DNA from: Dermacentor variabilis
Lineage: Eukaryota; Arthropoda; Arachnida; Ixodida; Ixodidae
NCBI RefSeq assembly: GCF_050947875.1
Contig: NC_134576.1
Location: 51,128,255-51,192,254 of the forward strand
Direction of reading: 5' to 3'
DNA length: 64,000 nucleotides
In this document: positions 30,931-43,900 of the stretch, in pieces
How positions within the stretch are numbered: the first letter of the stretch is position 1
How the letters are laid out: each line of letters starts with the position of its first letter
Notes under the pieces: generated by a model
Told to the model about the DNA's origin: nothing
Seen by the model: the letters and a program-made list of their open reading frames with translations, nothing else
Databases searched by the model: none
Position numbers and translations under genes: made by a program

Positions 30931-32260
30931 GCGATAACGTTCCGGATCAAAAACTAATAACTGTATTACGCGATTCGAACACGTATCAAACTGTTTATTG
31001 ATTCGTTTATCTGAAGTCATGTGGTCCAAGAGCCCCCACCAAAGAGCTGGATGTAGAATTCATGGGCGTGCAAATAAGATAATGCATTTTCTGGCACAAT
31101 TGTCCGAGCGACGTGTTGTCACGATTGTTTATTTGAATTATCTAACTGCCTATGCAGGAACAGGTCTGGACTCGGAACTCGTTATCGACATGCGTCCTCT
31201 ACGCACTTTTTGGTCCATTAATTAGTTATCTACGCCGAAGTTGGTAAGTATCTCAGTCGAATCCCTCAGTGGCTCAACAAGCATACTAACAGGCCTTTAG
31301 TATAGATCGTGCAAACATGCTTGTTTTCTCAAGAGGCTGCTTCCGCAAACAAAAATTCGCAGTTTCGCGTGAAAGGAAGTCCGAGCACCGAGTGCGATAG
31401 CAAATTAGTAGATAGCTATACGATATATACTTGCATGCAATGTATACTAGCAAAAATTAACAACCACGGGGTCATACGCGCACAAGCAAATGTGAACACA
31501 TCTCTCTGAATGAGCGCGGCAACTCGCTTCAAAACGCCGAAGTGAGAAAGCGTCGCCGCAGCAACGCAGGAATTGGCCTTCGAGCTGCCTCTCGCTTCAA
31601 CGCGAACTACGCGCGCAAGAGGCAGCGCACACGAAGCAGTGAGCACAGCGCGGCCACGCCCGACTGCAGCGCCAAACGCAGCAGCCGCCGCAGTAGAAGC
31701 GGTAGAAGGCCCCCCTTGCTCCTCTCCCCCTGGTACATTGAGCGCGACGGAAGACCACGCATTATCTTAACGTTAACTCATGTTAACTCATGAACTGGTC
31801 CACAACCGCGCCTGAAACGACGCGGAACGTAGTAGCGGCGGTAGACTGGGGCTCAGCTCGCGCATGCACCGTTAGCTCGATGCAGCAGTGGCGCCGCAGC
31901 CGCAGCGAGAAGGGGGCTCGCGCCTGTCCAGATAGCTCGTTCCGGGATCCTGTAACTCTCTGATAATCAAGACACGTAAATTATAGCATCGTTAATAATG
32001 CTCATCCACACAGACAATTTTTTCAGTGATGTGGGACGTAGACGCAATCTGAGCGAATTGTCGCTGTTTTCTTGAACTATTGCGAGTATGAATCTGAGGG
32101 GAGCGCCTCACAGATTCACGAGAACCAAGGGGAGGGGGGCGCAGGCGGCGCCTAACTTCCGACAGAATATCTGGTTACACCTGCGACAGCTCTCATAAAA
32201 AATGAAAAGGCAACAACAGACAGACAGATGTAGCGCCACACCAGAGCCGGCCAGCTGGGA
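30930..32260. repeat. Duplicated block R4, copy 2
   Basis: Second copy of 21250-22440, with an extra GC-rich part at about 31540-31930. There the overlapping Arg/Ala-rich frames look compositional. Confidence 0.55.
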
Positions 32261-33600
32261 GTCCTAGAATCTGCGAGGGCGGCGAACTTGGCGCGACGAA
32301 AGCGGAGGCAGAGGTGGCTTCAACCGAGGAACGCATTTCATCTGTAGCAGCAACTTCCTGTACTGTCTGTCAACAACTGACGTTTAAAAAACAGCCATTT
32401 CGTCTTCCCGAAGAATGTAGTTGAAGTCACTCATGCAAAGCCTGGATAAATTAGGTACACCCCGCACACTGGAAATTGCACTCGGTGCCTCATTCGCACC
32501 ACAGTTGGCTAAGTTTTGTCTTGTTCGAACCAATTACGCGTGACGTTCCTGGAGCGCCCCCAGCCTGCTAAAACTGTAATACTGGAATAGGAGTACAAGC
32601 AGTGTCGAGGGTTCTATAACGTCGGCGGATGGCGATGACGTCAGCGTCAGCAGGCTGCTGCAAGGGACGGACGCAGTGCGTACTCAATGGTTTTCTGCAA
32701 TGGACACGATACATATAACGTGAACAGAATTGACGTAAGCAAACGAAAATGCTCGAACCACTGTTAAGCGATTAAAGCGACGATGTCTTCCTGAGCAGGT
32801 TGGGCATGAGGGCAGGGCGCGTCGTTGCCCACGCCATTCCATCGTGGCACCACTCGCGAGAGTTGGAGGCGCGTCAGACTGCTTAAAGTGTTTAGTCTGC
32901 ACATATCAAATGGAAGGCGCTATATATCTAGACAGCACTACTTTCTAAATTAGCACACTATCACCTCACGAGATGGGCTAGTTGCACAATACCAGACAAA
33001 GAATACAAAAAAGGGGGAGGGGTCAACTCGCGAAGAATTGTTTTTAAATATATGCATGTCATGGTGAGTGAGCACATGACAACATTGCATAGGATTGTGC
33101 CCAGACACATTGCAACAGACAATGGCTCAGAGAGAGGCAAGCACAGATGCCGTAGGGGAGCGACGACCACACAAGTGCCATATTGAGAGAAGACAGGAAG
33201 TTGGAGGTGCAAAGTGATCAAGTGGGTTTGAAGACAGTTGCCCAAAGCTTTGGAACGCGGAACATTCCTTGCACCACCGCTGTCCAGAACCGCAATATTT
33301 CGCGCAAGGCACGAGAAGTGTGCACCATGCAGCCAAAAGCTACTGCGTTTGGCTGTCATCACGGAGGAGCAGCGTTTAAGCCACGACACACAAGAGACCG
33401 CGCGTTTTTCGGGCGTTAGAATTCTGCATTAGTCCTAGAGTGTGTCCCAGATAACCGCTGCGTAGGCATTCAAAAATCCTTCACTATGTGCGGTTATCAG
33501 GCTTCTCGGATGGTTAGTCCTCTTTGGTCGACAAGATAGGCTTTGTATATTAACTACATGAGGCAAATAAAATATACTATTTAGTAGCTTTTTTTTGTTT
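32260..33600. other. No gene recognised
   Basis: The longest frame is a 142-codon minus-strand ORF at 32961-33389. It has a hydrophobic middle and a shadow frame on the other strand. No domain, splice context or second copy supports it. Confidence 0.3.
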
Positions 33601-35830
33601 ATGACGTGGCTGCCAATCGGAAAGCTACTGTCCTCCTATATTATGCCAAGCGTGCAGTCGATAATAGTGCGCCGTTTCATGAGGAATTATGTTTCTGCTC
33701 GCGAAATCCGAAAAGTGACATGCGAGTACGCACCTGTGCCTCCCGTCAATGGGGCAGCGATTTCGAGGGAACGTTGCTGGTCGTTGCATGACACTGTAAC
33801 CCTCTGAACTTTCCCTAGGAAGCGATAGTAGCGCGGACAACGCAGCACGAAATAAGAGGGAACGAACAATAAGGTGGAATTTTCACGAGCCATAAACGTA
33901 TGGGCACATCAACTGCAGCTAGCGGCCAATGAACTAGACACGACGACTGATGCTCGCACCAGCGTATGCGAACTTCGTCTCAGCACCATAACCCCGGCAA
34001 CTCGCGTCTGGTGCCTTTCACGTCTGCTCGCACGGTCACGGACATGCAAGATAAGCGACAGCCTTGCTCTGTGAATCCTGTGCCGCTGATAGGTGCTCTC
34101 TGGATTCTGCGCCCACCCTAATCGCTTCAATCACAAAGCCAGGAGATCAATCAGTTTGCGGCTAATCAATTTCATTAGTTTTGCATAAAAGCCACCTCTT
34201 AAGACTCACGTGACCGCCCTGCGAGTGCCGCGTAACATGACCAGCCCCCCACTTCCACGTGACAACTTACCGGCTCCAAAGTTTAAGCACTTTCTAACTT
34301 CCTTGACGGATATTTCGTCCTATTGCAGTGTTTAACCTGTGTTTACGTAAACCAGTTGTTACTCGACAGTATCAGCATCTTCAAGTTACCACCCGCCATA
34401 AGGACGTTGTAAAGACGGCGTAAATTGTGTGCACCGCTGTAGGTGCTTTCAAATGCATCAGTGAACTCACTTGGGTAGCGTTTTGTTATGCCTGCGAATA
34501 TTGCATGCATTTATCACAACATTCTCTAAACCCCGTATTGAGAAATGCCTCTTAATTTGAAGCCCATGCTTGACTTGATACAAATAACGCCTAGTGTAAA
34601 CGCGGCCAAGAAGCTCAACGCGTTTCCTTTGGTGCGTTCACGACAGGCGTCATTTAAATCAAGTCATGCGTCGGTTTCAAGTTCATATGCATGTCTGAAT
34701 ACGGGGGTAAGACTCCCCATATTCGTTAAAACTTGTATTTCACCTCAGTTCCCGCAATTGCGCTTGAATTGTATATCTTCATACCTTGGGCTTTCGATCG
34801 CGTATTTAAGCAAGTGCTGAACAACACCTATGTTCATTATAGCCCCCCCCCCTCCCACGTGCTGATAATATGTGGACTCGGTTCTATAGGACAAAGTGTG
34901 CTTGAATTGAAGCACACTTGGCTCTAATAGGCGCGACATGATTGTATTTAGTACAAACGATTGTGGACGATCTTTACAAGCCTCCATCGAATCTGTGCCA
35001 TGTGCAACTTCATAATGTAGACGCAAGAAACATTTATTGTGCTCTATATAAATGCCCGCTTCAGGCATTTGAATTGAACGCAGTGCTTCAATTGAAGAAA
35101 GCAGCCTATCTCATTAATTCTGTGTGGTTATATATTTTGGTAAAGTTGGTTACCCCAGTGAACTACCTGTTTTTTTATTTTTTTGGCCAACTCGGTAACA
35201 TCTACCACAATTTTGTTTCTAGAATTAGGTTACTCGAAGAGGCGGATGTTCCAAGAATGGAGTGGTGCAGAAGATCTAATTTCAGAGAATTTAGTGGATG
35301 ACACCACTTGCGAGTCCTTGATGCAACAAAATAAATTGGCGCTGCTGTGACATTTGTTTTCAGTGCAAGAAACGGCAGTTTTTACAAAAAAAAAAAGAAA
35401 TGGAACGGGCTAATAGTGCACTTTGACCCCATTCAAGTTCGATGGCGCGTGGTTCGAAATGTCTGCCAGCAACATGGTTAATATTTACTTGTTAGTTTTT
35501 ATCCTTGAGGGCTCACCTGCTATAAATTGTAATTGCACTACGTACCATAATGTAACTTCTAAATAAACTTGATTAAGAAATTTCGGTAACTAGTAGAATG
35601 TGCACTTTAATTTCTTCTGGAAGTAACGTCATCTCGTCCATCCGGTTTATGGTTCAAAATAGCACCATCGGCCATAGGCGATCCTAATATATACACTATG
35701 TAAACAAAAACGCTCTATATTACACTGTCAGCTGCCATGGACAGTGTACAATGTACATCAGGTAGCTCTTGCGAATACGGTGCAAAACGTTATCTTCTTC
35801 CTACCAAAAATATTTTCTCTATTCTTACAG
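33600..35830 (+). repeat. Large duplicated block leading into A unit 2
   Basis: Collinear by eye with 40430-42340. The shared words include 'ctgctcgcgaaatccgaaaagtg', 'gttgcatgacactgtaac', 'tactcgacagtatcagcatct' and 'aaaataaa.tggcg.tgctgt'. Part of the right end recurs at 58150-58790. This is a segmental duplication of at least 2 kb, not a known transposon. No coding frame is conserved. Confidence 0.6.
34935..35070 (-). repeat. Dispersed repeat R5, copy 1
   Basis: About 135 bp ('acaaacgattgtggacgatc' to 'gctctatataaatgc') recurring at 36715-36850 with few changes. It is preceded by a small hairpin 'agtgtgcttgaattgaagcacact'. Confidence 0.6.
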
Positions 35831-35891
35831 CAGCGAACAGGCGCACAAGAGCGCATAGCGCTGCTTGTCGCCGTCTTGACGCTACGTTGTG
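35831..35891 (+). other. Exon-like segment, A unit 2 (61 nt, diverged)
   Basis: Acceptor 'tctctattcttacag' (ends 35830) and donor GTAAGTACACAC (35892). In the shared phase the frame reads QRTGAQERIALLVAVLTLRC. Although the nucleotides have diverged strongly from the 83-nt copies, the hydrophobic ALLVAVLTL core and the phase-1 end are kept. No ATG in the segment. Confidence 0.4.
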
Positions 35892-36450
35892 GTAAGTACA
35901 CACAATTGCACAACGTCAGTTTCACGAGCGGCCTTCAAATGTTGATCACCATATACATAGGATTTGCAACGGACGTTTTCTTCGGGGGTCACGCACGCTA
36001 TTAAAATCTGAGATACCAGCAATGAACTAATAACGATCACAACAGCGTTAGCATTTATGTGGACGTTCTTGCACTTCTTGGAGGCTGACCGTTTTTGCTC
36101 AGTCAGGGTTGCCTCCGTTTTCCATCTCGTGTTCTCGAAAACTCGCGATTAGAAACCGTTTTCAGCTCGGGCATGGTACTCGAACGTTGAAATCATGACG
36201 CATAACTTGCACCTAATAGCCAGTTATATCATGACTCCTGGTTATTGTATCTCATATCTTCTGTTTGTGAAAGTGTAGACACTCCGCCGTGATTGCTCAG
36301 TGGCTATGTTATTGTTAAACTCGTGACGCATATCGTCTTGCTGCGCCAACCAGCCAACATACAAGCAGAGTGCGGAAAGGATAGCAACATATAGGCCTAT
36401 GATCAGTGGTTTCCCACACAAAAGCAACTTCAACGAGCTTCGTTGCTGTC
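35892..36450 (+). repeat. A unit 2, downstream part, with SINE fragment
   Basis: 'tacacacaattgcacaacgtc' and the 'accagcaatgaactaataac' to 'acgcatatcgtcttg' stretch match the downstream parts of other A units. A SINE box-A fragment ('ccgtgattgctcagtggctatg') lies at about 36283-36310. It and its flank recur at 38440-38520. Confidence 0.5.
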
Positions 36451-37130
36451 TTACCCCTGCTATTAAATTTGCTAAACAAAGTGTTCGTACTTCTCCAACA
36501 ATGCGAACGTTCTTTAACGTGCTTTTTACAAGCTACAGCGGCCGAATTGACTGTAGTGCACCAAGTGGATAGGATTAACATCTTTTGGTGTCGGTTTTTG
36601 GCACGCGCGTTTTTAATGCTAGCTAGAGAGCGTTGGGCTGGCTGCTCTAATAGGCGCGGCATTTTTTTTTCGCTTTTGCTGCTCCATTGCGTGCGTCTTA
36701 GAATTGAATTTGTTTAATACAAACGATTGTGAACGATCTTTACAAGCCACCATCGAATCTGTGCCACGTGCAATTTCATAAAAGTATAGACGCAAGAAGC
36801 ATTTATTGTGCTCTATATAAATGCTCGCTTCAGGCTTTTGTGCGTTCATGCAACGTTGTGGCACCAGGTAAGCAGCAGTAGTTCTTGTAGGAAGCTCCAC
36901 CGGGCATCAACTGAAAAAAATTACAAGCATATGTCATTTTGGTGTTAAGACCTCATAAGAATACCTCGTGTAGAGGCGAAGCGTGCGAAAGTGGTGAATG
37001 GACGCCATTACTAACCAAAGCAATTCGCTTCTGCGTACACATGGCGTAGAAAATACCCACTCATCCCAAGCAATGTCATAATATATGAAAACATGATTTG
37101 CCAGCATTCCCCATTCCCGGTCACTATTTC
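36450..37130. other. No gene; contains repeat R5 copy 2 (36715-36850)
   Basis: R5 recurs here with 'acaaacgattgtgaacgatc'. No domain was found in the opposing frames. Confidence 0.45.
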
Positions 37131-37600
37131 ATGCACTTAGGAGCACAAATACAACAGGCGACTGCGCATTTGGAACGCGAATTGGCTTCAGCGTATGCGA
37201 TGGTAAGCTACATAGAAGGGGTCAGAGCGCAGGCTCTCAGCCAGGCCATGCTGGACGCTGGCACAAACCGTTCTACTCGCACTGAAGGCAAATGCGTGGG
37301 TGCAAAGCCTGTTTTCGGTTGTTCAGAAGACAGAATTTCCGACTTCTTGCGTTTCTTTTGTATCTCCTCGGCGTTATCTTTTGCGCGTTCTGCTAGCGCA
37401 AGCAACGCACTCCAGTATTATCAATCATAGCAATCGCTCGTCACGTTTTTGCAAGCGTGAGTACGGAAAGAAGGTATATGGCTGTTGCGGGGCCACAAAA
37501 AGCGTCACAAAGTTGACCCACTGAGATTCAGTACGCGCCAACCACGACCGAACTGCTCTTCGCTAACTGCGTCACAAGACTCGGTTTGTCGCAGAGTCAA
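37130..37600 (+). repeat. Dispersed repeat R2, copy 2
   Basis: Aligns with 5930-6560 ('aaggcaaatgcgtgggtgcaaa', 'aagcgtgagtacgga'). The frames differ between copies. Confidence 0.5.
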
Positions 37601-38430
37601 ACGTTTCTCACATTGCCGTAATAGTGCAGTGCGTCGTGTCGAAGTGCACAAGGAACGCACGAATACGCTGGGAGCCCAACAAACAGGCTACGTCCAAAAC
37701 AAACGGGTCGCCGAGCTAGCGAACTTCACATGCGCAGCCGGCCTCACTCGCTTCGGTTGCGTGTCTGGCGCATGACGCATGTGAATGGCACGTATTGCGT
37801 GCCGCTAGCTTGTTGCTAGGCAACGCAAGCAAAATAGGTCGCGAAGTATAAGCTCATCTATACCAAAACTTTTTAGTTTTACGGGAAAATTTTTTGAAAA
37901 AAGTAAAACGTTGTCTAAGCACATTTCACGTTCTTTCTTGTTGCCGATGCTTGCGTCAGATAGTGGACGGGATTAACACCAGGCGTGACGTGTTTCCGGT
38001 TGCCAGTTTTTTCCGAGTTTCCCCTCTTGTTAAATTCCTTTCGCTGTCGACGACAGAAGGCACGTCGGTTACCATCGCGTCTGCGCATCAAATATTTGAT
38101 GTCTTCGAGCCTGCAGAATATGATCTTATTAATCCACATCACACTAGTACTAACAGTGCAACCATATTGTATATATAATCATACATAGACGAACCGTTTT
38201 TGCGGGGGCCAGTGATGTAAAACAATCAACGATATGGATCAAGAACTCATGTATAATCCGGTGCGCAAACACGAACATGGCGCAAAATAATGAATGTAAA
38301 TGCCTCTTCAGAGTTAACCTCACTGCCAGTGTTCGTGTTGCCCACACGAACACTGTCGTCGACACCAATTAATTGAAGGTTTCCGCACAGAGACACATTT
38401 TCGTGGCCTCTAGTGCAGGCACCCGTTCAA
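37600..38430. other. No gene recognised
   Basis: Overlapping frames around 37894-38188 on both strands are mutually exclusive and lack features. Confidence 0.3.
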
Positions 38431-38489
38431 CCCAACCAGACTCCTGGTTATTGTATCTCATCTCTTCTGTTTGTGATAATATACACACT

Positions 38490-38721
38490 CCACCGTGGTT
38501 GCTCAGTGGCTATGGTGTTGGGCTGCAGAACACGAGGTCGCATGATCAAATCCTGGCCATGGCAGCCGCATTACGACAGGGCAAAATTCCAAAACACCCG
38601 TGTACCTAGATTTAGTAGCACGTTAAAGTAACCCAGGGGATCGAAATCTCCGGAGTCCTCCACTACGGCGTGCCTCATAATCGGAAAGTGGTTTTGGTAC
38701 CTAAAACCACATAATTTAACT
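38490..38721 (+). mobile_element. tRNA-derived SINE, nearly full length
   Basis: Box A region 'gttgctcagtggctatggtg', box-B-like 'gatcaaatcctgg', the body, and the 3' end 'ggtacctaaaaccac'. More diverged than the copy at 15203-15446. A target duplication is not obvious. Confidence 0.75.
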
Positions 38722-38941
38722 TTTTTTAAATGTAGACAAGCATGATTGCGACGACCGTCAGTTGAAGCGAATAGCATACGTGTTTCATCCCATCAAGCAC
38801 GAAATTATTATAGAAAAAAAATAACGAATACGGAATAAGATCTGCCTTTGCGGAATTTCTCTAGGAAATGATGCATTTGCTAAATGAGTGAACCATTCCG
38901 CCGTAGTCCGCATTCACTTTGACAACCAGTATGACCACCTT

Positions 38942-39095
38942 GGCCGCTATCTTGTACACGTTCGAAAGCCGACGTTCGATTTCGCCTCACGTGATTGAAG
39001 TAGATTGGCCTAGGCCGCGATATCGGCGCAGCCTGGACAATCGCGTCACGGCGAAATCGAACGTCGGATTTTCGAACGTGTACAAGATAGCGGCC
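38942..39095. mobile_element. Foldback element with 56-58 bp inverted arms
   Basis: 38942-38997 and 39038-39095 are reverse complements with few mismatches ('ggccgctatcttgtacacg...' / '...cgtgtacaagatagcggcc'). The 40-nt loop holds its own small palindrome 'ggcctaggcc'. MITE-like, no ORF. Confidence 0.85.
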
Positions 39096-39099
39096 CCGC

Positions 39100-40430
39100 T
39101 GTTATTTAACGTGCACCTAATAAACACTGGAATTTTTTTATAATTTCACCCGAATATAAATTCGTCAACTATGTTAGGGATGGATCCAGCAACGTCCAGG
39201 AAAGCAGCGGGCGCCATATACAATAAGCTACCGCGATGGCTTCCTAAGCCTTTTGTATGACGATATATTTCTACGTTCGGTATTTCGCAAGCAGTAATTT
39301 TTATAAGAAAAAAAAAACTAAATGCCGATTTGAGCAGGTAATTTGTATGGGAAATCTTTTCTAAACGTCCCTAAGAAAGGCTATGTGTTTTTTTTTCTTT
39401 TAGAAACATTGTAGTACCATTGCACAGTCTATCTGCGGTTGTCCAAGTCAAAGCCATGACGGCGCGTATATGTCTGTAAAGAAAGTCCACTTCCTCCACG
39501 TTCCATTGTCAGTAAATGGTGTGAAGCGAGAGAGAAAGTAGGAGTTTCCTGGTTTAGAGATCTTTAATATGGTGTAATGTAATTTTTTAAATGTGGTCGT
39601 TTATTTATTCAAGCACTGCAGTTTTCTACCCGTTCAGTTCGAGTAGTTTTATATTTTATGATATAGTTTTGTGGTGGGAGCCTAATGGGCTGCTCGGCTA
39701 ACGCCTATTGCAGCCAAATCCAAACGTGTTGCATTAACCTGCTGTAGCTTGGCGAAAGTATGTTTGACGAAAATAACAGACAACGGATACTTGATCCTCT
39801 AAAGGCGGGCCGAGAGGCTAGAGTTTAAGGCGAAGGGAAATGAATTTGCTTTAACTAAGCATGAGATCAATGAGCTAAACTAGGAGGGGGGGGGTATTCT
39901 GCAACATTCCACCTATTGCACATTTCATCATAACACATTTTATCAAAACAGAGGAGATTGAGTACTTGCTTCAGTTCAAGAAAATCAGGAATGAGTTAGG
40001 ATCCGACATGAAGCGTGCACGCATAAACCACTATGGAAAGAGGTTTGCAAGTATTATGAATAACACTGCAGTTTTTTAATACACTGAATGATCTTTTGAA
40101 AAGACCGAATGGAAATACTATTTTTGAACTTTAATAGATGCGAAATATTGCTTTGGCCCATTTCTTGGTGATATCTTCAGCGATCATTTTCTGAGATCAG
40201 GGGCTTTTGAAACCTCTAGTACCCCTAGTAGCTAGAAGTTGTATGTCACAAATCGAATTAAGGAATCAAGTTTATTTTGGCTCCCACGGATAAATCGGTG
40301 ATAAAGTTATTAATGATAAACCTGCAGAACAGTTGTGCTGCTGGCATTGATAGCATAAATTCAGGGACAATAATAGGGCTTGCACAGTCAATTAGTTCCC
40401 AATTTTCACATTTATTGAACTTGTTTTTAT
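39100..40430. other. AT-rich, no gene recognised
   Basis: No ORF with features and no clear repeat match. It contains a poly-G run at about 39884-39893. Confidence 0.4.
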
Positions 40431-42340
40431 GCACTGGAGTATTTGCCGATATCTAGAGATAGCTCGAGTTATGGTTTTTCTGCTCGCGAAATGCGAAAAG
40501 TGGGATGCGAGAACGTACCTTTGCGTCGCGACAGCTGGGAAACCACGCTTATTGCATGACACAGTAACCGTCTGATCTTTGCCTAGAATGCGATAGCCGC
40601 GCGGACATTGGAGCTCGCAATATCGGAAACACGGAGGTGGGATTCGCACCTGCAACTGACATAGCGTCCACAAGCGACTGTGACTTGCGACCAAAGACCC
40701 ACTCATGGCGACCGATGTTGACACCAGTGAACGCTAACTGCCCACTGCCGCATTGAAATACCAGTATATGCCGATTGCTGCCTTTCACGCCTGCTCGCGC
40801 AGACACGGACTGGATAATAGGCGTCAGTCCTGTTTTCTGGACACGGCGCCGCTGATTGGTACAGAAAGTTTGCGGCTCAAATTAATTCTATCACAAAGCC
40901 GATGAATCGGTCAGCTAGCGGCTAATAAAATTTGTTACTTTCCGCCAAAGCGACCTCGTGGGAATCGCGTGACCGCCGGTGTGAATGTCGCGTGACATAG
41001 TCAGCTTACCACTCACTAGCAGGCGACATCTTACTGGTTCCAAAGTTTACGTACTTTATAACCTCCGTGGCTGAGAATCCATTAGGTAAGCCAATTACTC
41101 GACAGTATCAGCATCTACAAGTTATTATCTACTATAAGGTGGTTGTATCTATCTTTTGACCCGTTATTCAAAGCCGCTTTAGATGCTTCCAACAGCATCA
41201 GTGAACTGACATAAGTTGCGTCTTCATAGTGCTGCTAATCTTACTTGCATCTATTCACTAATTCGTGTAATGTTCTCTAAGACATCCTTTTTTGTCCGGA
41301 TGTGCATTTCACTCGAGTTTCCGCAACTTCTCTTGAATTGTTGCATATCGTCATACCTTTAGCCTTCTCTCGTGTATTTGAGCTAGCGCTGAAAACGGCT
41401 TTCCTTCCATAAAACGTGGTTTGTCCAGGGTTTACGTGCTTATCCAGACTCTTATCAATATTCTGTATAGTTTCTAGCAGCGTGCTAACAATTAGATCTA
41501 AGGATTCGCTTGAATAGAACCAAGTTTGCCATTTGCTCGCGTTACTTGCATTGAAAAAGCGCCCAGCTTGCGTTATATCCATATGTTTATTAATTTTGAT
41601 AACGCTGGTTAACAGAGTGAACCATTTGTGCTTCTAGCTTTCGGCGACCATGGTAAAACGTTCCACAGCAACACCGGATTGTTACTATCGTTGTTGTAGA
41701 AATGAATTTAGTGCCCCCCCCCCCCCCTGGTAGCGGAATTCTATATCTTGAGCTAGATTACTGAGGGGCGGAGGTTACTCAGGCGTCGAAGTTAGCTGTG
41801 AAATCGATATCAGTATGGGAATAAATATCGAAACTGCAGTAATGAATTTTCAACTGATTAGTTTACCGTCGAATTACGGCAAGTCACAAGTTGTTGCCTC
41901 AGAGCTCGCAAGGCGTAGCCATTTCAAGGAATATTGTGGATTACACAATTTAAGCGCGCTCTTCATGAGAGAAAATAAAATGGCGTTGCTGTAACTTTAG
42001 TGCTTCAGTGCAAGAAAGCGTATTTTTATAGAAAGTGGAGGTGGGACACGCGAAAATTTCAGGGCCTGTATTTCTAAACTGGTGCCAGTACAATTGGTTT
42101 TCTGTCGATATACCATGGGGAATGCCGTCTACAAATTGTAATTGCAATACGTTCGACAATAAAACTTGTAAAAAAATTCATTACAACATTTCGGTAATTC
42201 TTAGAGTAAGTGTTTTAAAGCGTAAAAGTAATGTTTGCTTGATCCGTCCGGTTCATGGCTTACAGTGGTTACAGTTACAGTGTTCATGGCTCCTTACAGT
42301 GGCAGCAAGTTCTAGAACGTTCCTTCTCCGTCTTTGTTTT
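40430..42340 (+). repeat. Large duplicated block leading into A unit 3
   Basis: Counterpart of 33600-35830 in the same order and orientation, followed directly by an A-unit exon-like segment, as there. It contains a poly-C run at about 41714-41727. Confidence 0.6.
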
Positions 42341-42344
42341 CAAG

Positions 42345-42427
42345 GGTTGTGCGGCTTGGTGCAAGGAGAGCTTGCACCACTGCCCTTGCCATCGCTCTGG
42401 CTGTTGCCGTCAGGACACCACGAGCCG
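42345..42427 (+). other. Exon-like segment, A unit 3 (83 nt)
   Basis: A pyrimidine tract 'ttctccgtctttgttttcaag' (ends 42344) and donor GTAAGTACAC (42428). The phase-1 frame reads VVRLGARRACTTALAIALAV then AVRTPRA, with a basic n-region, a hydrophobic core and a polar end like a signal peptide, but no ATG. An inner acceptor 'gttgccgtcag' would leave a 14-nt micro-exon. Nearly identical to the copies at 43289 and 48757. Confidence 0.45.
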
Positions 42428-43060
42428 GTAAGTACACACAATTACCCAACGTCGTAAGTTGCATGAAGGGTCCTCAAATCTTAATCATCACCGTACACAT
42501 GTGGCATGTAGAAGCCGATTTTTTGAGGGATCAGGCGCACTTAAATAACATCTAGGATACCAGCAACGCAGGAATACTAATAACAGCGCCAGAATTGAAC
42601 CGAAGACCGTGCGGTTGATCCGTCCGGTTCACGGCTTGAAATAGTGCTATCTGCCATAGTCCATAGGCCATAGGTCCGTGACATGCGCTGCGAGCTGTGG
42701 CCCTGCTTCGCCATTCACCTCGTATGCTCAGGTTCCGGCTATGCAACCAGCGTTCGTTCGGACAGCGTCTCCTGCTCCTGCTACTGCCCCCAATCATTTG
42801 GCGACTCTACCACCCCGTCCGCCTGCCGCAGCATTTTACACTACCCAGCACCTACGGTTTATTTCACAGGTCGCGCGCTGAAGACGATGACGCTGGCGCC
42901 ATGATGATGAATATATACAGATGAAAAGATGAAGGGGTAAAATAATGCTCACACAATATTCACCATAGAAAAAAGAAGGCTGCATGTTGACAAGACTCAG
43001 CTGCCATATGGCAAGTAGTGTGATGGGCACACTACAGATCCGGGAGCTCTTGAAATAAGA
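42428..43060. repeat. A unit 3 downstream part and a Pro/Ala-rich frame
   Basis: Matches other A-unit downstream parts to about 42640. From 42678 to 42881 a plus-strand frame is Pro/Ala-rich, with competing frames open in parallel. It could be a transposon scrap, but no domain is visible. Confidence 0.4.
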
Positions 43061-43900
43061 TGGAAAAAAAATTCTTCAAACCAAAAATATTTTCTCCGCA
43101 CTTACTGTTGCGAAAATCGCGGCATGTTACAAAGAATACACTAAGCTACACGCCCAAAAGGTATGTGACGTTAGCATGTATCACGCAGTATGCTCTGGCT
43201 ATGCTAACTTTTTTCCTAAGAGTCAACCGACTAATCCTTACAGAGGCAGCAGGTTGTACAACGTTCCTTCTCCGTCTTTGTTTTCAAGGGTTGTGCGACT
43301 TGGTGCAAGGAGAGCTTGCACCACTGCCCTTGCCATCACTCGGGTTGTTGCCGTTAGGACACCACGAGCCGGTAAGCACACACAATTACGCAGTGTCTAG
43401 GATTCATGAAGGTTCCTCAAATCTTCATCACCGTATACATGTGGTATGTAGACAATTTTTTGAGAGATCAGGCGCACGTAAATAACATCTGGGATACCCG
43501 CAACGCAGGGATACTACTGACAACGGCGCCAGAATCGAACCGAAGACTTCACTGCGCGTCTTGAACGCTGACCTTTTCTCACTTCGGTTTGCCTCACTCT
43601 TTCGTAGCTGGTGTTCTCTCCAGCCCACGAAGAAGGGCAGTTGTCAGCTGACAGTTGTTCCACGCATGGCAGGGGTAACAAGATTTGATTCAAGATTTAA
43701 CTTATGGTGCATATTGTTTTACGACAACCGGCCAACATGGCAGCAGAGTGCGGACAAGAGATGGAGAATGAGCGCCTGCGTTCAGTGGTTGCCCACACGA
43801 AACCAACTTCAAGGAGGGTGTTCCTCTAAAGAAGGCATGCGATTGTGGACTTGATTCATTATGTACTGATTGATTTATTGACATTGATTTATTAAATGTC
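43060..43900 (+). repeat. A unit 4
   Basis: Upstream 'ccaaaaatattttctccgcac', the exon-like segment, then downstream words 'gcgtcttgaacgctgacctttt' and 'acgcatggcaggggtaac', all shared with the 59.6-kb unit. Confidence 0.65.
43289..43371 (+). other. Exon-like segment, A unit 4 (83 nt)
   Basis: Same borders as at 42345, with donor GTAAGCA. The only changes are substitutions that keep the frame open, including a Ser/Gly-type change in the hydrophobic core. Confidence 0.45.

Noticed and set aside
32961..33389. 142-codon minus-strand ORF
   Set aside because: No domain and a competing frame on the other strand; membrane-like composition alone is not enough.
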